The position numbers and the translations under genes are program-made. Source: an uncultured beta proteobacterium (GTDB taxonomy: Bacteria; Pseudomonadota; Gammaproteobacteria; Burkholderiales; Burkholderiaceae). Taken from it: a stretch of 7,236 nucleotides of DNA. Below the pieces are notes generated by a model, which did no database searches, was not told the origin of the DNA, and saw nothing but the letters and a program-made list of their open reading frames with translations. This document shows positions 1-5,834 of the stretch, in pieces; positions within the stretch are counted from its first letter, which is position 1, and the number at the start of each line of letters is the position of its first letter. The stretch spans positions 1 through 7,236 of the forward strand of contig CAJARE010000055.1 of NCBI GenBank assembly GCA_903944255.1, in the 5' to 3' direction.

Positions 1-1079
1 GCCAAGACATTAAAGTTTGCTGCCTCTGCTTGTTTAATCCAGTCATCCAAGGTTTGGCCTGGAGGTAGTTGTGGATTGACACTATCTGTAATGGGAATAT
101 CTTTAGCATCTTTATTCTTCGAGCGAGGATCCTTAAGGACGCCATCGATCCTTACCTCTTTACTGAGAGGTCTCAAAGCACCAACTGGGTGGCCAACCAA
201 CTGCTCTAAAACACCCCGCGTCACTACTAAACTCGCTTGAGCTGTAATTAATTGAGAATTGGATAAATCCAAGGCAGCCTGGGCCGTATTGACATCGACT
301 ATCGTTGCAAGACCAGCATCAAATTTAGCTTGCGCAATTTCAAGTTGTTGTTTGACCCCCCAATTTTTATGGCGATAGAGTTCAACATTGTCTTGACTTG
401 TTAGGGCATCAAAATAAGCCTGAGATACCCGAATAATTAGATCTTGCTGAGCCAAATAAAAGCGCATGTCAGCAAGTCTAGTATTTAAATCACCTTGCTT
501 AAATGCTTCAAGGGCTGTGAGATTGAATATGGGTTGTGTGAGAGTGACAGTGTAATTTTTTTGATCAAACACACGTGAGTTACCAATGCCAGGAGCAACG
601 ACTGTTGTTCCTTGACCATGCTGGAAGTAACGCGTACCGCCTGGAGTTGCACTGGCTTGTGGAAGTAAGAGCGACAGGCCTTGCCAATACAGCTCTTTAC
701 TAGCCTGATAATTAGAGCGAGCAGCATTTAAAACGGGATCACTAAAGGCAGCCTCTTGATATAGAGTGATCAAGTCAGTTAATCGATTTTTATCTGTAGA
801 GGCTGAACTATCTGCATTGATATAGGAAGGAGTAGCTTGGTCTGGTATAGCAGCCTTAGGTCTTGCAATGAACTGTGGCGGTTGATCAATACCAGTCAGT
901 GATTGAACGCTTACTTTGGAGGGTAAAGAGGGTGGTGCCCCATTGGCACTTTGTGCCCAAGCGTTTGTCGAACCCCATCCAAAAGCCAGCGCTTGACCCA
1001 GGATTAAGCTAATTGCTGTTATCTGAGAGGGTAGAGGGCGGCTTCTGGTCATGTAATTCAAATGCTTTTTATGTGCCAT
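1..1079 (-). CDS. TolC-family outer-membrane efflux protein, C terminus cut by window edge
   Basis: This is the outer-membrane channel component expected to work with an inner-membrane pump and a periplasmic adaptor, either in type I secretion or in drug/metal efflux. The reverse strand reads open from the ATG at 1079 to the window edge, giving 359 whole codons. A signal peptide is visible: a basic start, a hydrophobic stretch at about residues 18-36 and an AWA|Q-type cleavage site near residue 42. A Pro/Ser-rich linker follows (about 45-98), then the first OEP repeat. The hallmark coiled-coil segment lies at about 246-295 and includes AKFDAGLATIVDVNTAQAAL, which fits the family's G-x-x-T-x-x-D-V-x-x-A-Q pattern. 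Family members are usually about 420-520 residues, so roughly the last quarter is missing. A second in-frame ATG at 1052 would still leave a good signal peptide. Neither start has a clear Shine-Dalgarno sequence. The gene is divergent from uppP. The family call is firm; the transported substrate cannot be told. Confidence 0.93.
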   Translation of the reverse strand, partial: MAHKKHLNYMTRSRPLPSQITAISLILGQALAFGWGSTNAWAQSANGAPPSLPSKVSVQSLTGIDQPPQFIARPKAAIPDQATPSYINADSSASTDKNRLTDLITLYQEAAFSDPVLNAARSNYQASKELYWQGLSLLLPQASATPGGTRYFQHGQGTTVVAPGIGNSRVFDQKNYTVTLTQPIFNLTALEAFKQGDLNTRLADMRFYLAQQDLIIRVSQAYFDALTSQDNVELYRHKNWGVKQQLEIAQAKFDAGLATIVDVNTAQAALDLSNSQLITAQASLVVTRGVLEQLVGHPVGALRPLSKEVRIDGVLKDPRSKNKDAKDIPITDSVNPQLPPGQTLDDWIKQAEAANFNVL

Positions 1080-1101
1080 GCAGTTTAAGGCTAATTTATC
1101 C

Positions 1102-1125
1102 AAATTGCTCATTTACGAGCTATTT
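1102..1125. promoter_or_regulatory. Dyad symmetry in divergent intergenic region (candidate operator)
   Basis: Two 9-bp arms, AAATTGCTC at 1102-1110 and GAGCTATTT at 1117-1125, are inverted repeats with one mismatch, separated by 6 bp (ATTTAC). The dyad sits 22 bp upstream of the tolC-family start (ATG at 1079) and 46 bp upstream of uppP. This is a position where a dimeric regulator could control either or both genes. The genes diverge, so a terminator role is unlikely. No regulator gene lies in the window. The rest of the 92-bp gap holds no gene. The function is inference only; AT-rich gaps give such dyads by chance. Confidence 0.3.
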
Positions 1126-1156
1126 TGCCAAATACTCTAAATCTTGCCTGGATACC

Positions 1157-1164
1157 TATAAAAT
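1157..1164 (+). promoter_or_regulatory. Possible -10 element just upstream of uppP
   Basis: The octamer TATAAAAT matches the sigma-70 -10 consensus at five of six positions. It ends 7 bp before the uppP ATG, so transcription starting about 7 bp downstream would give almost no leader. No good TTGACA-like -35 lies 16-18 bp upstream; the sequence there is ACTCTA or similar. A TTGCCA at 1125-1130 is too far away to pair with this box. This is weak evidence. Confidence 0.22.
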
Positions 1165-1171
1165 TTAACCC

Positions 1172-2017
1172 ATGGATCTAATTTTGTTAGCTAAAGCGGT
1201 AATTCTGGGGATAGTAGAGGGCTTAACAGAGTTTTTGCCCATCTCTAGTACGGGGCACCTGATTTTGGTCGGGGATTTATTGGACTTTAATGACGAACAA
1301 GGTAAGGCGTTTGAAGTCATTATTCAGTTCGGCGCGATCTTGGCAGTGTGTTGGGAATTTCGACATAAGCTCATCAGTGTTATCACTTCATTGAAGACTA
1401 GCTCACTAGCTAGGCGCTTTGTCTTGAATCTAGTGATTGCCTCTGTTCCGGCCATGGCTTTAGCTTTCTTATTTGGTAAATATATTAAAGAAGTTTTATT
1501 TGCCCCTATTCCAGTGGCAACCGCTTTTATTGTGGGGGCTCTTGTGATTTTCTGGGCAGAACGTCGTCAGCTTCATCTAAGCCCTTCAGAAAGAGCCATT
1601 CATGCGGTTGATGACCTCACTCCATTAGATGCGCTAAAGGTAGGCCTAGCTCAATGTGCCGCCTTGATTCCAGGCACCTCTCGCTCAGGTGCAACGATTA
1701 TTGGTGGCATGCTATTTGGTATTCCCAGAGTAGTTGCTACTGAGTTCTCTTTTTTCCTAGCCATCCCAGTCATTGGTGGTGCAACGGCTTATGAGTTTCT
1801 AAAGCTTTGGAATTCGCCGGTCACTTTTACTGGCGCTTATAGCTTAGCGATTGCAGTAGGTTTTGTTTCAGCCTTCATCTCTGCGTTTATTTGTGTCCGC
1901 TGGTTAATACGCTATGTTGGACACCATAACTTTGTACCATTTGCTTGGTACCGAATTGTATTTGGCTTGTTGGTACTCATTACAGCTTATACAGGTTTGA
2001 TAGCTTGGTCTCATTAA
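1172..2017 (+). CDS. uppP: Undecaprenyl-diphosphatase UppP (BacA)
   Basis: This integral inner-membrane phosphatase converts undecaprenyl diphosphate to the monophosphate, recycling the lipid carrier for peptidoglycan and other surface glycans. Overexpression of the family gives bacitracin resistance. The 281-residue length is typical (E. coli about 273). Both family signatures are present: EGLTEFLPISSTGH at residues 16-29, with the E-x-x-x-E pair (E16, E20), S26 and H29, and PGTSRSG at 167-173, containing the essential arginine (R171). Several hydrophobic segments are evident, for example about 84-102, 113-129, 191-210, 223-246 and 260-278. The start is the ATG at 1172, because the first signature begins only 15 residues later. 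The ribosome binding site is poor, with only a GGA about 20 bp upstream. It is first in a plus-strand run, 28 bp ahead of the DUF2721 gene, and divergent from the TolC-family gene. Confidence 0.97.
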   Translation: MDLILLAKAVILGIVEGLTEFLPISSTGHLILVGDLLDFNDEQGKAFEVIIQFGAILAVCWEFRHKLISVITSLKTSSLARRFVLNLVIASVPAMALAFLFGKYIKEVLFAPIPVATAFIVGALVIFWAERRQLHLSPSERAIHAVDDLTPLDALKVGLAQCAALIPGTSRSGATIIGGMLFGIPRVVATEFSFFLAIPVIGGATAYEFLKLWNSPVTFTGAYSLAIAVGFVSAFISAFICVRWLIRYVGHHNFVPFAWYRIVFGLLVLITAYTGLIAWSH

Positions 2018-2034
2018 TCAACTGATAGCCCCTT

Positions 2035-2040
2035 AGGAAA
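2035..2040 (+). promoter_or_regulatory. Ribosome binding site of the DUF2721 gene
   Basis: AGGAAA lies 5 bases before the ATG at 2046, in the 28-bp gap after uppP. It supports that start and translation of the small gene as a real unit. Confidence 0.7.
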
Positions 2041-2045
2041 TCAAT

Positions 2046-2501
2046 ATGGATGTCTCAATTGACGCGATTACTAATAATATTCAGCTGGCATTAGCACCTG
2101 TTTTTTTATTAACCGCTGTCGCCACTTTGATTAATGCTATTTCAGCGCGCTTGGCAAGATCTGTTGATCGCATGCGTGCGATTAATAAATTAATGCATAG
2201 CGATCACCATTTTTCAGATTCTGCCCGTCAACAAATGCTGCTGGAGGCGAATGAAGCAAAGATGCGAGGTCGTCTTTGTACCGTAGCAATCTTTTTTGAT
2301 GTTTTAAGCGGCCTATTTATCTCACTGACAGTTTTAGAGCTCTTTTTCTTCCAGGCGGGAGCGGTACGTTCTTTACATACAGCTTATGTCATTTGGACGT
2401 TTGTTCTGGGATTAGTCGCTTTTATGACCTCTTTAGGCTGTGTTTTGGCTGAAATCATCTATGCCTATCGGTCAGCTAGCTGGGATTCACCTCACAGCTA
2501 G
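2046..2501 (+). CDS. DUF2721 family small membrane protein, function unknown
   Basis: This is a 151-residue predicted inner-membrane protein that resembles the DUF2721 family, which has no established function. Three hydrophobic segments are visible at about residues 13-33, 77-103 and 113-141. Between the first two is a charged loop holding the family-like stretch NAISARLARSVDRMR (30-44), followed by a His-rich part (HSDHH, 51-55) and a basic, Glu-containing helix (62-76). There is no signal peptide separate from the first membrane segment. The start has a good AGGAAA ribosome binding site. The gene follows uppP by 28 bp on the same strand and precedes the decarboxylase gene by 49 bp, so co-transcription with uppP is likely. 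A helper role at the membrane is possible but nothing in the sequence shows it. The family call is from memory of the pattern. Confidence 0.85.
   Translation: MDVSIDAITNNIQLALAPVFLLTAVATLINAISARLARSVDRMRAINKLMHSDHHFSDSARQQMLLEANEAKMRGRLCTVAIFFDVLSGLFISLTVLELFFFQAGAVRSLHTAYVIWTFVLGLVAFMTSLGCVLAEIIYAYRSASWDSPHS
2476..2501 (+). repeat. Hairpin-forming inverted repeat overlapping the DUF2721 stop codon
   Basis: CTAGCTG at 2476-2482 and CAGCTAG at 2495-2501 are a perfect 7-bp inverted repeat with a 12-base loop. The right arm contains the TAG stop. The left arm also belongs to a perfect 10-bp palindrome, CAGCTAGCTG, at 2473-2482, so two foldings compete. There is no T-run after it, so it is not a standard Rho-independent terminator. 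It might protect or attenuate the message between the first two and last two plus-strand genes. Confidence 0.4.
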
Positions 2502-2550
2502 TCGAGTCAAACCGTTAAAATTGGTAGAACTTTAATTAAAGATAAGCGAA

Positions 2551-3486
2551 ATGAAGAAAATTCTCATTACTGGTGGCGCAGGCTTTTTAGGCTCACATCT
2601 CACTGAAAGACTCCTCAAGGATGGGAACGAGGTTTTAGTAGTCGACAATTTCTTTACCGGCACTAAGCAAAATTTAACGCACTTATTGTCAAATACCAAT
2701 TTAGAAGTGATGCGCCACGATGTTACCTTTCCTCTGTATGTAGAAACCGACCAGATTTATAACTTAGCGTGTCCAGCATCCCCAGTACATTATCAATATG
2801 ATCCCGTGCAGACTACCAAGACGAGTGTCCATGGTGCGATCAATATGCTGGGTTTAGCCAAGCGGACTCGTGCTCGTATTTTGCAAGCTTCTACGAGTGA
2901 GGTTTATGGTGATCCAGAGGTGCATCCTCAACCAGAGGAGTATTGGGGAAGAGTCAATCCCATCGGCATTCGCTCCTGCTATGACGAGGGCAAGCGCTGC
3001 GCAGAAACGCTGTTCTTCGACTATTACCGCCAGCACGGTCTTGATATCAAAGTGATGCGTATCTTTAATACTTATGGTCCACGCATGAATCCCCAAGACG
3101 GTCGAGTGGTCAGTAATTTTATTGTTCAGGCGCTTCAAGGCAAAGACATCACTATTTATGGCGATGGTCAACAAACGCGTAGCTTTTGTTACGTAGATGA
3201 TTTAATTGAAGCCTTTGTTCGCATGATGAATTCTGAAAAGGGCTTCACAGGTCCAGTCAACACTGGTAACCCAGGTGAATTTACGATGTTGCAGTTAGCG
3301 GAAACTATTTTGAAGATCTCTGGAAGTAAATCAAAATTGGTTTTTGAGCCACTACCTTCAGATGATCCAAAGCAGCGTCAACCTAATATTGAGTTAGCGA
3401 AAGCCAAGTTGGGTTGGGAGCCAAAAGTGAATCTTGAAGACGGCCTCAAAGAGACTATTGCCTACTTTAGGAAGGTATTGGCTTAG
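2551..3486 (+). CDS. uxs: UDP-glucuronate decarboxylase (UDP-xylose synthase), SDR family
   Basis: This cytosolic NAD-dependent enzyme of the extended short-chain dehydrogenase/reductase superfamily converts UDP-glucuronate to UDP-xylose, a sugar donor for polysaccharide or lipopolysaccharide. The 311-residue length matches bacterial and plant soluble forms. The Rossmann glycine motif is GGAGFLG at 8-14, with an acidic NAD-binding residue at D32 in VVDNF. The catalytic Thr/Ser region is STSEVYGDP at 114-122, and the Y-x-x-x-K pair is Y144/K148. Stretches such as NLACPASPVHY (71-81), GIRSCYDEGKR (139-149) and FNTYGPRM (172-179) are characteristic of the decarboxylase subgroup rather than GalE or dTDP-glucose dehydratase. 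The ATG at 2551 places the glycine motif properly, although its ribosome binding site is weak. The stop at 3484-3486 almost abuts the trmB start, which indicates coupling. UDP-glucose dehydrogenase, which would supply the substrate, is not in the window. The substrate call is strong but rests on motif recognition. Confidence 0.9.
   Translation: MKKILITGGAGFLGSHLTERLLKDGNEVLVVDNFFTGTKQNLTHLLSNTNLEVMRHDVTFPLYVETDQIYNLACPASPVHYQYDPVQTTKTSVHGAINMLGLAKRTRARILQASTSEVYGDPEVHPQPEEYWGRVNPIGIRSCYDEGKRCAETLFFDYYRQHGLDIKVMRIFNTYGPRMNPQDGRVVSNFIVQALQGKDITIYGDGQQTRSFCYVDDLIEAFVRMMNSEKGFTGPVNTGNPGEFTMLQLAETILKISGSKSKLVFEPLPSDDPKQRQPNIELAKAKLGWEPKVNLEDGLKETIAYFRKVLA
3469..3475 (+). promoter_or_regulatory. 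Ribosome binding site supporting a TTG start for trmB
   Basis: AGGAAGG lies inside the last codons of the upstream decarboxylase gene and 12 bases before the in-frame TTG at 3488. It is the best purine-rich match near the 5' end of trmB, although the spacing is longer than ideal. Ribosomes ending at the stop at 3484-3486 would be left next to this site, which favours coupled re-initiation. Confidence 0.5.
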
Positions 3487-3487
3487 C

Positions 3488-4270
3488 TTGTCGCATCCAG
3501 TTGAGCGTATTCGCTCATTTGTCTTAAGGGCGGGCAGAACTACTGCAGGTCAACAACGCGCAATAGATCAACTAGGCCCTCAATTTTTAATTCCTTTTCA
3601 AGAAGAGCCAATTGATCTTCCAGCAATTTTTGCAGGATCGATAAAACCGAAGATTCTAGAAATTGGTTTTGGCATGGGCGAGACCACTGCCAAAATTGCC
3701 GAACTTCGAACCGACGATGATTTTTTAGCGATTGAAGTGCATACCCCTGGGGTAGGCGCTCTTCTAAAACTCATTGGCGAAGGCCAGCTCACCAATCTCA
3801 GATTAATTCAGCATGATGCAGTCGAAGTGCTTGAGAAAATGCTTTCAGAAAACGCTTTGGATGGTATCCATATTTACTTTGCAGATCCTTGGCATAAAAG
3901 GCGTCACCACAAGCGCCGGCTGATACAAGCTGGTTTTGTAAAGCTGCTGGTTTCTCGCTTAAAGCCAGGGGGCTACATCCATTTAGCAACCGACTGGCAT
4001 AACTATGCAGAGCAAATGCTGCTCGTTCTCAATGCAGAAGCCAGTTTGCAAAATATCTCTAGTCAGCAGATCAAGATTGAGACATTCATTGAGACGGATA
4101 TCGCCCAATTCGATCAGTCTGCAAATGAATTTAAGCCCACGCTTGAGCAACTCAAAGCAATGCATGCAGGATATGTTGAAAGACCAGCCTATAGACCTAC
4201 TACTAAGTTTGAGAACCGTGGCATCAAGCTAGGCCACGGTGTTTGGGATTTAGTCTATAGAAAAAAATGA
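3488..4270 (+). CDS. trmB: tRNA (guanine-N7-)-methyltransferase TrmB
   Basis: The enzyme uses S-adenosylmethionine to form 7-methylguanosine at position 46 of the tRNA variable loop. With the chosen start it is 260 residues long. Visible signatures are the RSFVLRAGR entry motif (residues 9-17), the SAM-binding loop LEIGFGMGE (57-65), the hallmark FADPWHKRRHHKRR (131-144), TDWHNYAE (168-175), and the C-terminal RPTTKFENRG with LGHGVWDL (236-255). The usual hallmark is F-P-D-P-W-P-K; here alanine and histidine replace the two variable prolines. No in-frame ATG precedes the SAM motif, so the start must be non-ATG. TTG at 3488, one base after the decarboxylase stop, has an AGGAAGG upstream and leaves a normal N terminus. 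A longer TTG start at 3434 (278 residues) would overlap the upstream gene by 53 bases and has no good ribosome binding site. The gene converges on gabD, with 11 bp between stops. Its link to the upstream gene looks transcriptional rather than functional. Confidence 0.93.
   Translation: MSHPVERIRSFVLRAGRTTAGQQRAIDQLGPQFLIPFQEEPIDLPAIFAGSIKPKILEIGFGMGETTAKIAELRTDDDFLAIEVHTPGVGALLKLIGEGQLTNLRLIQHDAVEVLEKMLSENALDGIHIYFADPWHKRRHHKRRLIQAGFVKLLVSRLKPGGYIHLATDWHNYAEQMLLVLNAEASLQNISSQQIKIETFIETDIAQFDQSANEFKPTLEQLKAMHAGYVERPAYRPTTKFENRGIKLGHGVWDLVYRKK
4215..4240. repeat. Perfect 8-bp inverted repeat inside the trmB 3' end
   Basis: ACCGTGGC at 4215-4222 and GCCACGGT at 4233-4240 are exact inverted repeats around a 10-base loop, and the stem is GC-rich. 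It lies within codons for the conserved ENRGIKLGHGV stretch, about 30 bases before the trmB stop. Neither strand has a T-run next to it, so it is not a normal intrinsic terminator. It could slow polymerase between the convergent genes or simply reflect constrained codons. Confidence 0.5.
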
Positions 4271-4314
4271 AGGAAAAATATTTAGAGCGTAATACAAACG
4301 TATTTCAACTCTAA
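4271..4314 (-). terminator. Possible weak terminator at the 3' end of gabD
   Basis: On the minus strand a bulged hairpin can form from TTAGAG/CTCTAA arms (4309-4314 with 4282-4287) and an inner AATAC/GTATT stem (4291-4295 with 4300-4304) closed by a 4-base loop. The stem overlaps the last gabD codons and its TAA stop. It is followed in the direction of transcription by a T-rich run (ATATTTTTC, 4281 down to 4273). The stem is AT-rich with an internal loop, so it would be weak. The plus strand shows no T-run after the hairpin, so it would not serve trmB. Confidence 0.33.
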
Positions 4315-5760
4315 GTACTCATCCATACCAAAGACACTACCTTCTCTGCCTAAGCCGGATTGCTTAACTCCGCCAAAAGGTACGACTTCATTCGCGAGGA
4401 TGCCGCTATTCACGCCAACCATACCGTACTCCAAGGCTTCAGCAACCTTCCAGATGCGACCGATATCGCGGCTATAGAAGTAAGAGGCAAGACCATATTG
4501 ACTGTTATTCGCTAGCTCTACAACCTCATCATCACTTTCAAAAGGAATAATCGGCGCAACTGGACCGAAGGTTTCTTCATAAGTAATGAGCATATTGCTA
4601 GAGACGTTTGCCAAAATAGTAGGCTCATAAAAAGTACCACCCAAAGGGGATGGCTTGCCACCAGTAACCAGCTTAGCCCCTTTGCTAAGAGCATCGGCAA
4701 TATGGCGCTCCACTTTTTCAAGAGCCGCTTGATCAATCAAGGGACCTTGAGAGACACCAGCGTCCATGCCATTACCCACTTTGATGGTTTGAACAGCCTT
4801 AGAGAACTTCTCTACAAACACGTCATGGACTTTTTTGTGAACGTAGATACGATTGGCGCAAACACAAGTTTGACCTGAGTTACGGTATTTAGAGGCGATT
4901 GCCCCAGTAACCGCTGCATCAATATCAGCATCTTCAAAGACGATGAAGGGAGCATGACCACCGAGCTCAAGGCCAAGCTTCTTCACGGTGGGTGCGCACT
5001 GAGACATCAAAATACGACCAACTTCAGTAGATCCTGTAAAGGAGAGGTGACGCACAATCGGAGAGGCGCACAGCGTCTTACCAATGGCTACAGAACGATC
5101 AGCATCGGCAGTGATGATATTCACAACACCCTCTGGAATACCAGCACGAATGGCAAGTTCTGCAAGAGCTAAAGCAGATAAAGGAGTTTGCTCTGCAGGC
5201 TTAATCACAATCGTACAACCAGCTGCCATTGCTGGAGCAATTTTGCGAGTAATCATGGCATTGGGGAAGTTCCAGGGTGTGATTGCTACGCAAACACCAA
5301 CCGGTTGCTTGAGAACCATAAAGCGTTTATCGCCCCAGATCGTGGTGGGGATAGTTCCTGAGACTCGTTTCGCTTCTTCTGCGTACCATTCAATAAACGA
5401 GGCACCATAAACCACTTCACCAGAAGATTCAGCAAGTGGTTTACCTTGCTCTAATGTCATCAAAATAGCGAGGTCATCTTTATTTTGCAAAATGAGATCA
5501 AACCATTTGCGCATAAAACCAGCACGTTCTTTACCAGTAATCCCTTTCCACTTAGGAAAGGCTGCATTTGCAGCAGCAATTGCTTTTTCTGCATCAGCTG
5601 CATCAAGATTGGCAACCTGCGCAATGATGTCGTTATTAGCAGGGTTGTTAATTGGGAAAGTGGCACCAGACCCGGACTTCACCCATTTACCATTGATGAA
5701 AGATTCTTCTTTAAACAGACTAGGATCTTTGAGAAGTTTGCGAATATCGATTGTTTGCAT
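4282..5760 (-). CDS. gabD: NAD(P)-dependent semialdehyde dehydrogenase, GabD type
   Basis: This is a cytosolic aldehyde dehydrogenase superfamily enzyme, best matched to succinate-semialdehyde dehydrogenase, which oxidises succinate semialdehyde to succinate in GABA and related catabolism. The 492-residue length is usual (E. coli GabD 482). Key residues are visible: the oxyanion-hole Asn of TPWNFP (N164), the cofactor Lys of IKPAEQTP (K187), FTGSTEVG (241-248), the general base in ELGGHAPF (E265), the catalytic Cys of SGQTCVCANR (C299) and the EETFGP motif (E396). The CVC pair (C299, C301) matches the redox-switch cysteines described for some SSADHs. The ATG at 5760 is preferred; a TTG at 5796 would add 12 residues but has no ribosome binding site. 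It lies 74 bp downstream of the sugar-acid dehydratase on the same strand, so the true substrate could instead be 2-oxoglutarate semialdehyde. The enzyme class is firm and the substrate less so. Confidence 0.88.
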   Translation of the reverse strand: MQTIDIRKLLKDPSLFKEESFINGKWVKSGSGATFPINNPANNDIIAQVANLDAADAEKAIAAANAAFPKWKGITGKERAGFMRKWFDLILQNKDDLAILMTLEQGKPLAESSGEVVYGASFIEWYAEEAKRVSGTIPTTIWGDKRFMVLKQPVGVCVAITPWNFPNAMITRKIAPAMAAGCTIVIKPAEQTPLSALALAELAIRAGIPEGVVNIITADADRSVAIGKTLCASPIVRHLSFTGSTEVGRILMSQCAPTVKKLGLELGGHAPFIVFEDADIDAAVTGAIASKYRNSGQTCVCANRIYVHKKVHDVFVEKFSKAVQTIKVGNGMDAGVSQGPLIDQAALEKVERHIADALSKGAKLVTGGKPSPLGGTFYEPTILANVSSNMLITYEETFGPVAPIIPFESDDEVVELANNSQYGLASYFYSRDIGRIWKVAEALEYGMVGVNSGILANEVVPFGGVKQSGLGREGSVFGMDEYLELKYVCITL

Positions 5761-5802
5761 AGTGAACTTTAAATAAGTACTGATTAGAGGGAACAAAAGA
5801 TC

Positions 5803-5810
5803 ATTTTATA
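5803..5810 (-). promoter_or_regulatory. Possible internal -10 element upstream of gabD
   Basis: Read on the minus strand this is TATAAAAT, the same octamer seen before uppP. It lies in the 74-bp gap between the dehydratase stop (5835) and the gabD start (5760), and would give a leader of roughly 35-40 bases. No convincing -35 lies 16-18 bp upstream (sequence TCCTGC). It may allow gabD to be transcribed apart from the dehydratase, but the evidence is thin. Confidence 0.22.
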
Positions 5811-5834
5811 TCTCAGCAGTCTTCTTTGCAGGAT

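Noticed and set aside
485..727. Open reading frame on the minus strand inside the TolC-family gene
   Set aside because: It is out of frame with the TolC-family coding sequence, which covers the same bases and shows a signal peptide and OEP motifs. The overlapping peptide has no recognisable features.
1125..1154. TTGCCA ... TGGATA as a sigma-70 promoter for uppP
   Set aside because: The spacing of 18 bp is acceptable, but TGGATA is a poor -10, so the pair is not convincing.
2531..2540. TTTAATTAAA palindrome upstream of uxs
   Set aside because: A 10-bp AT-only palindrome is expected often in AT-rich gaps and has no supporting promoter or operator context.
2854..3174. 106-codon open frame antisense to uxs
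   Set aside because: It lies opposite strongly conserved decarboxylase motifs and encodes no recognisable domain, so it is best explained as a shadow frame.
4215..4240. Intrinsic terminator for trmB or gabD
   Set aside because: The stem is strong, but neither strand has an adjacent T-run, and the bases encode a conserved TrmB motif. It is kept only as an inverted repeat.
5084..5776. Plus-strand open frames antisense to the aldehyde dehydrogenase gene
   Set aside because: Three of about 70-108 codons sit opposite a clearly coding gene, have no ribosome binding sites of note and show no domain; they are shadows of codon use on the other strand.
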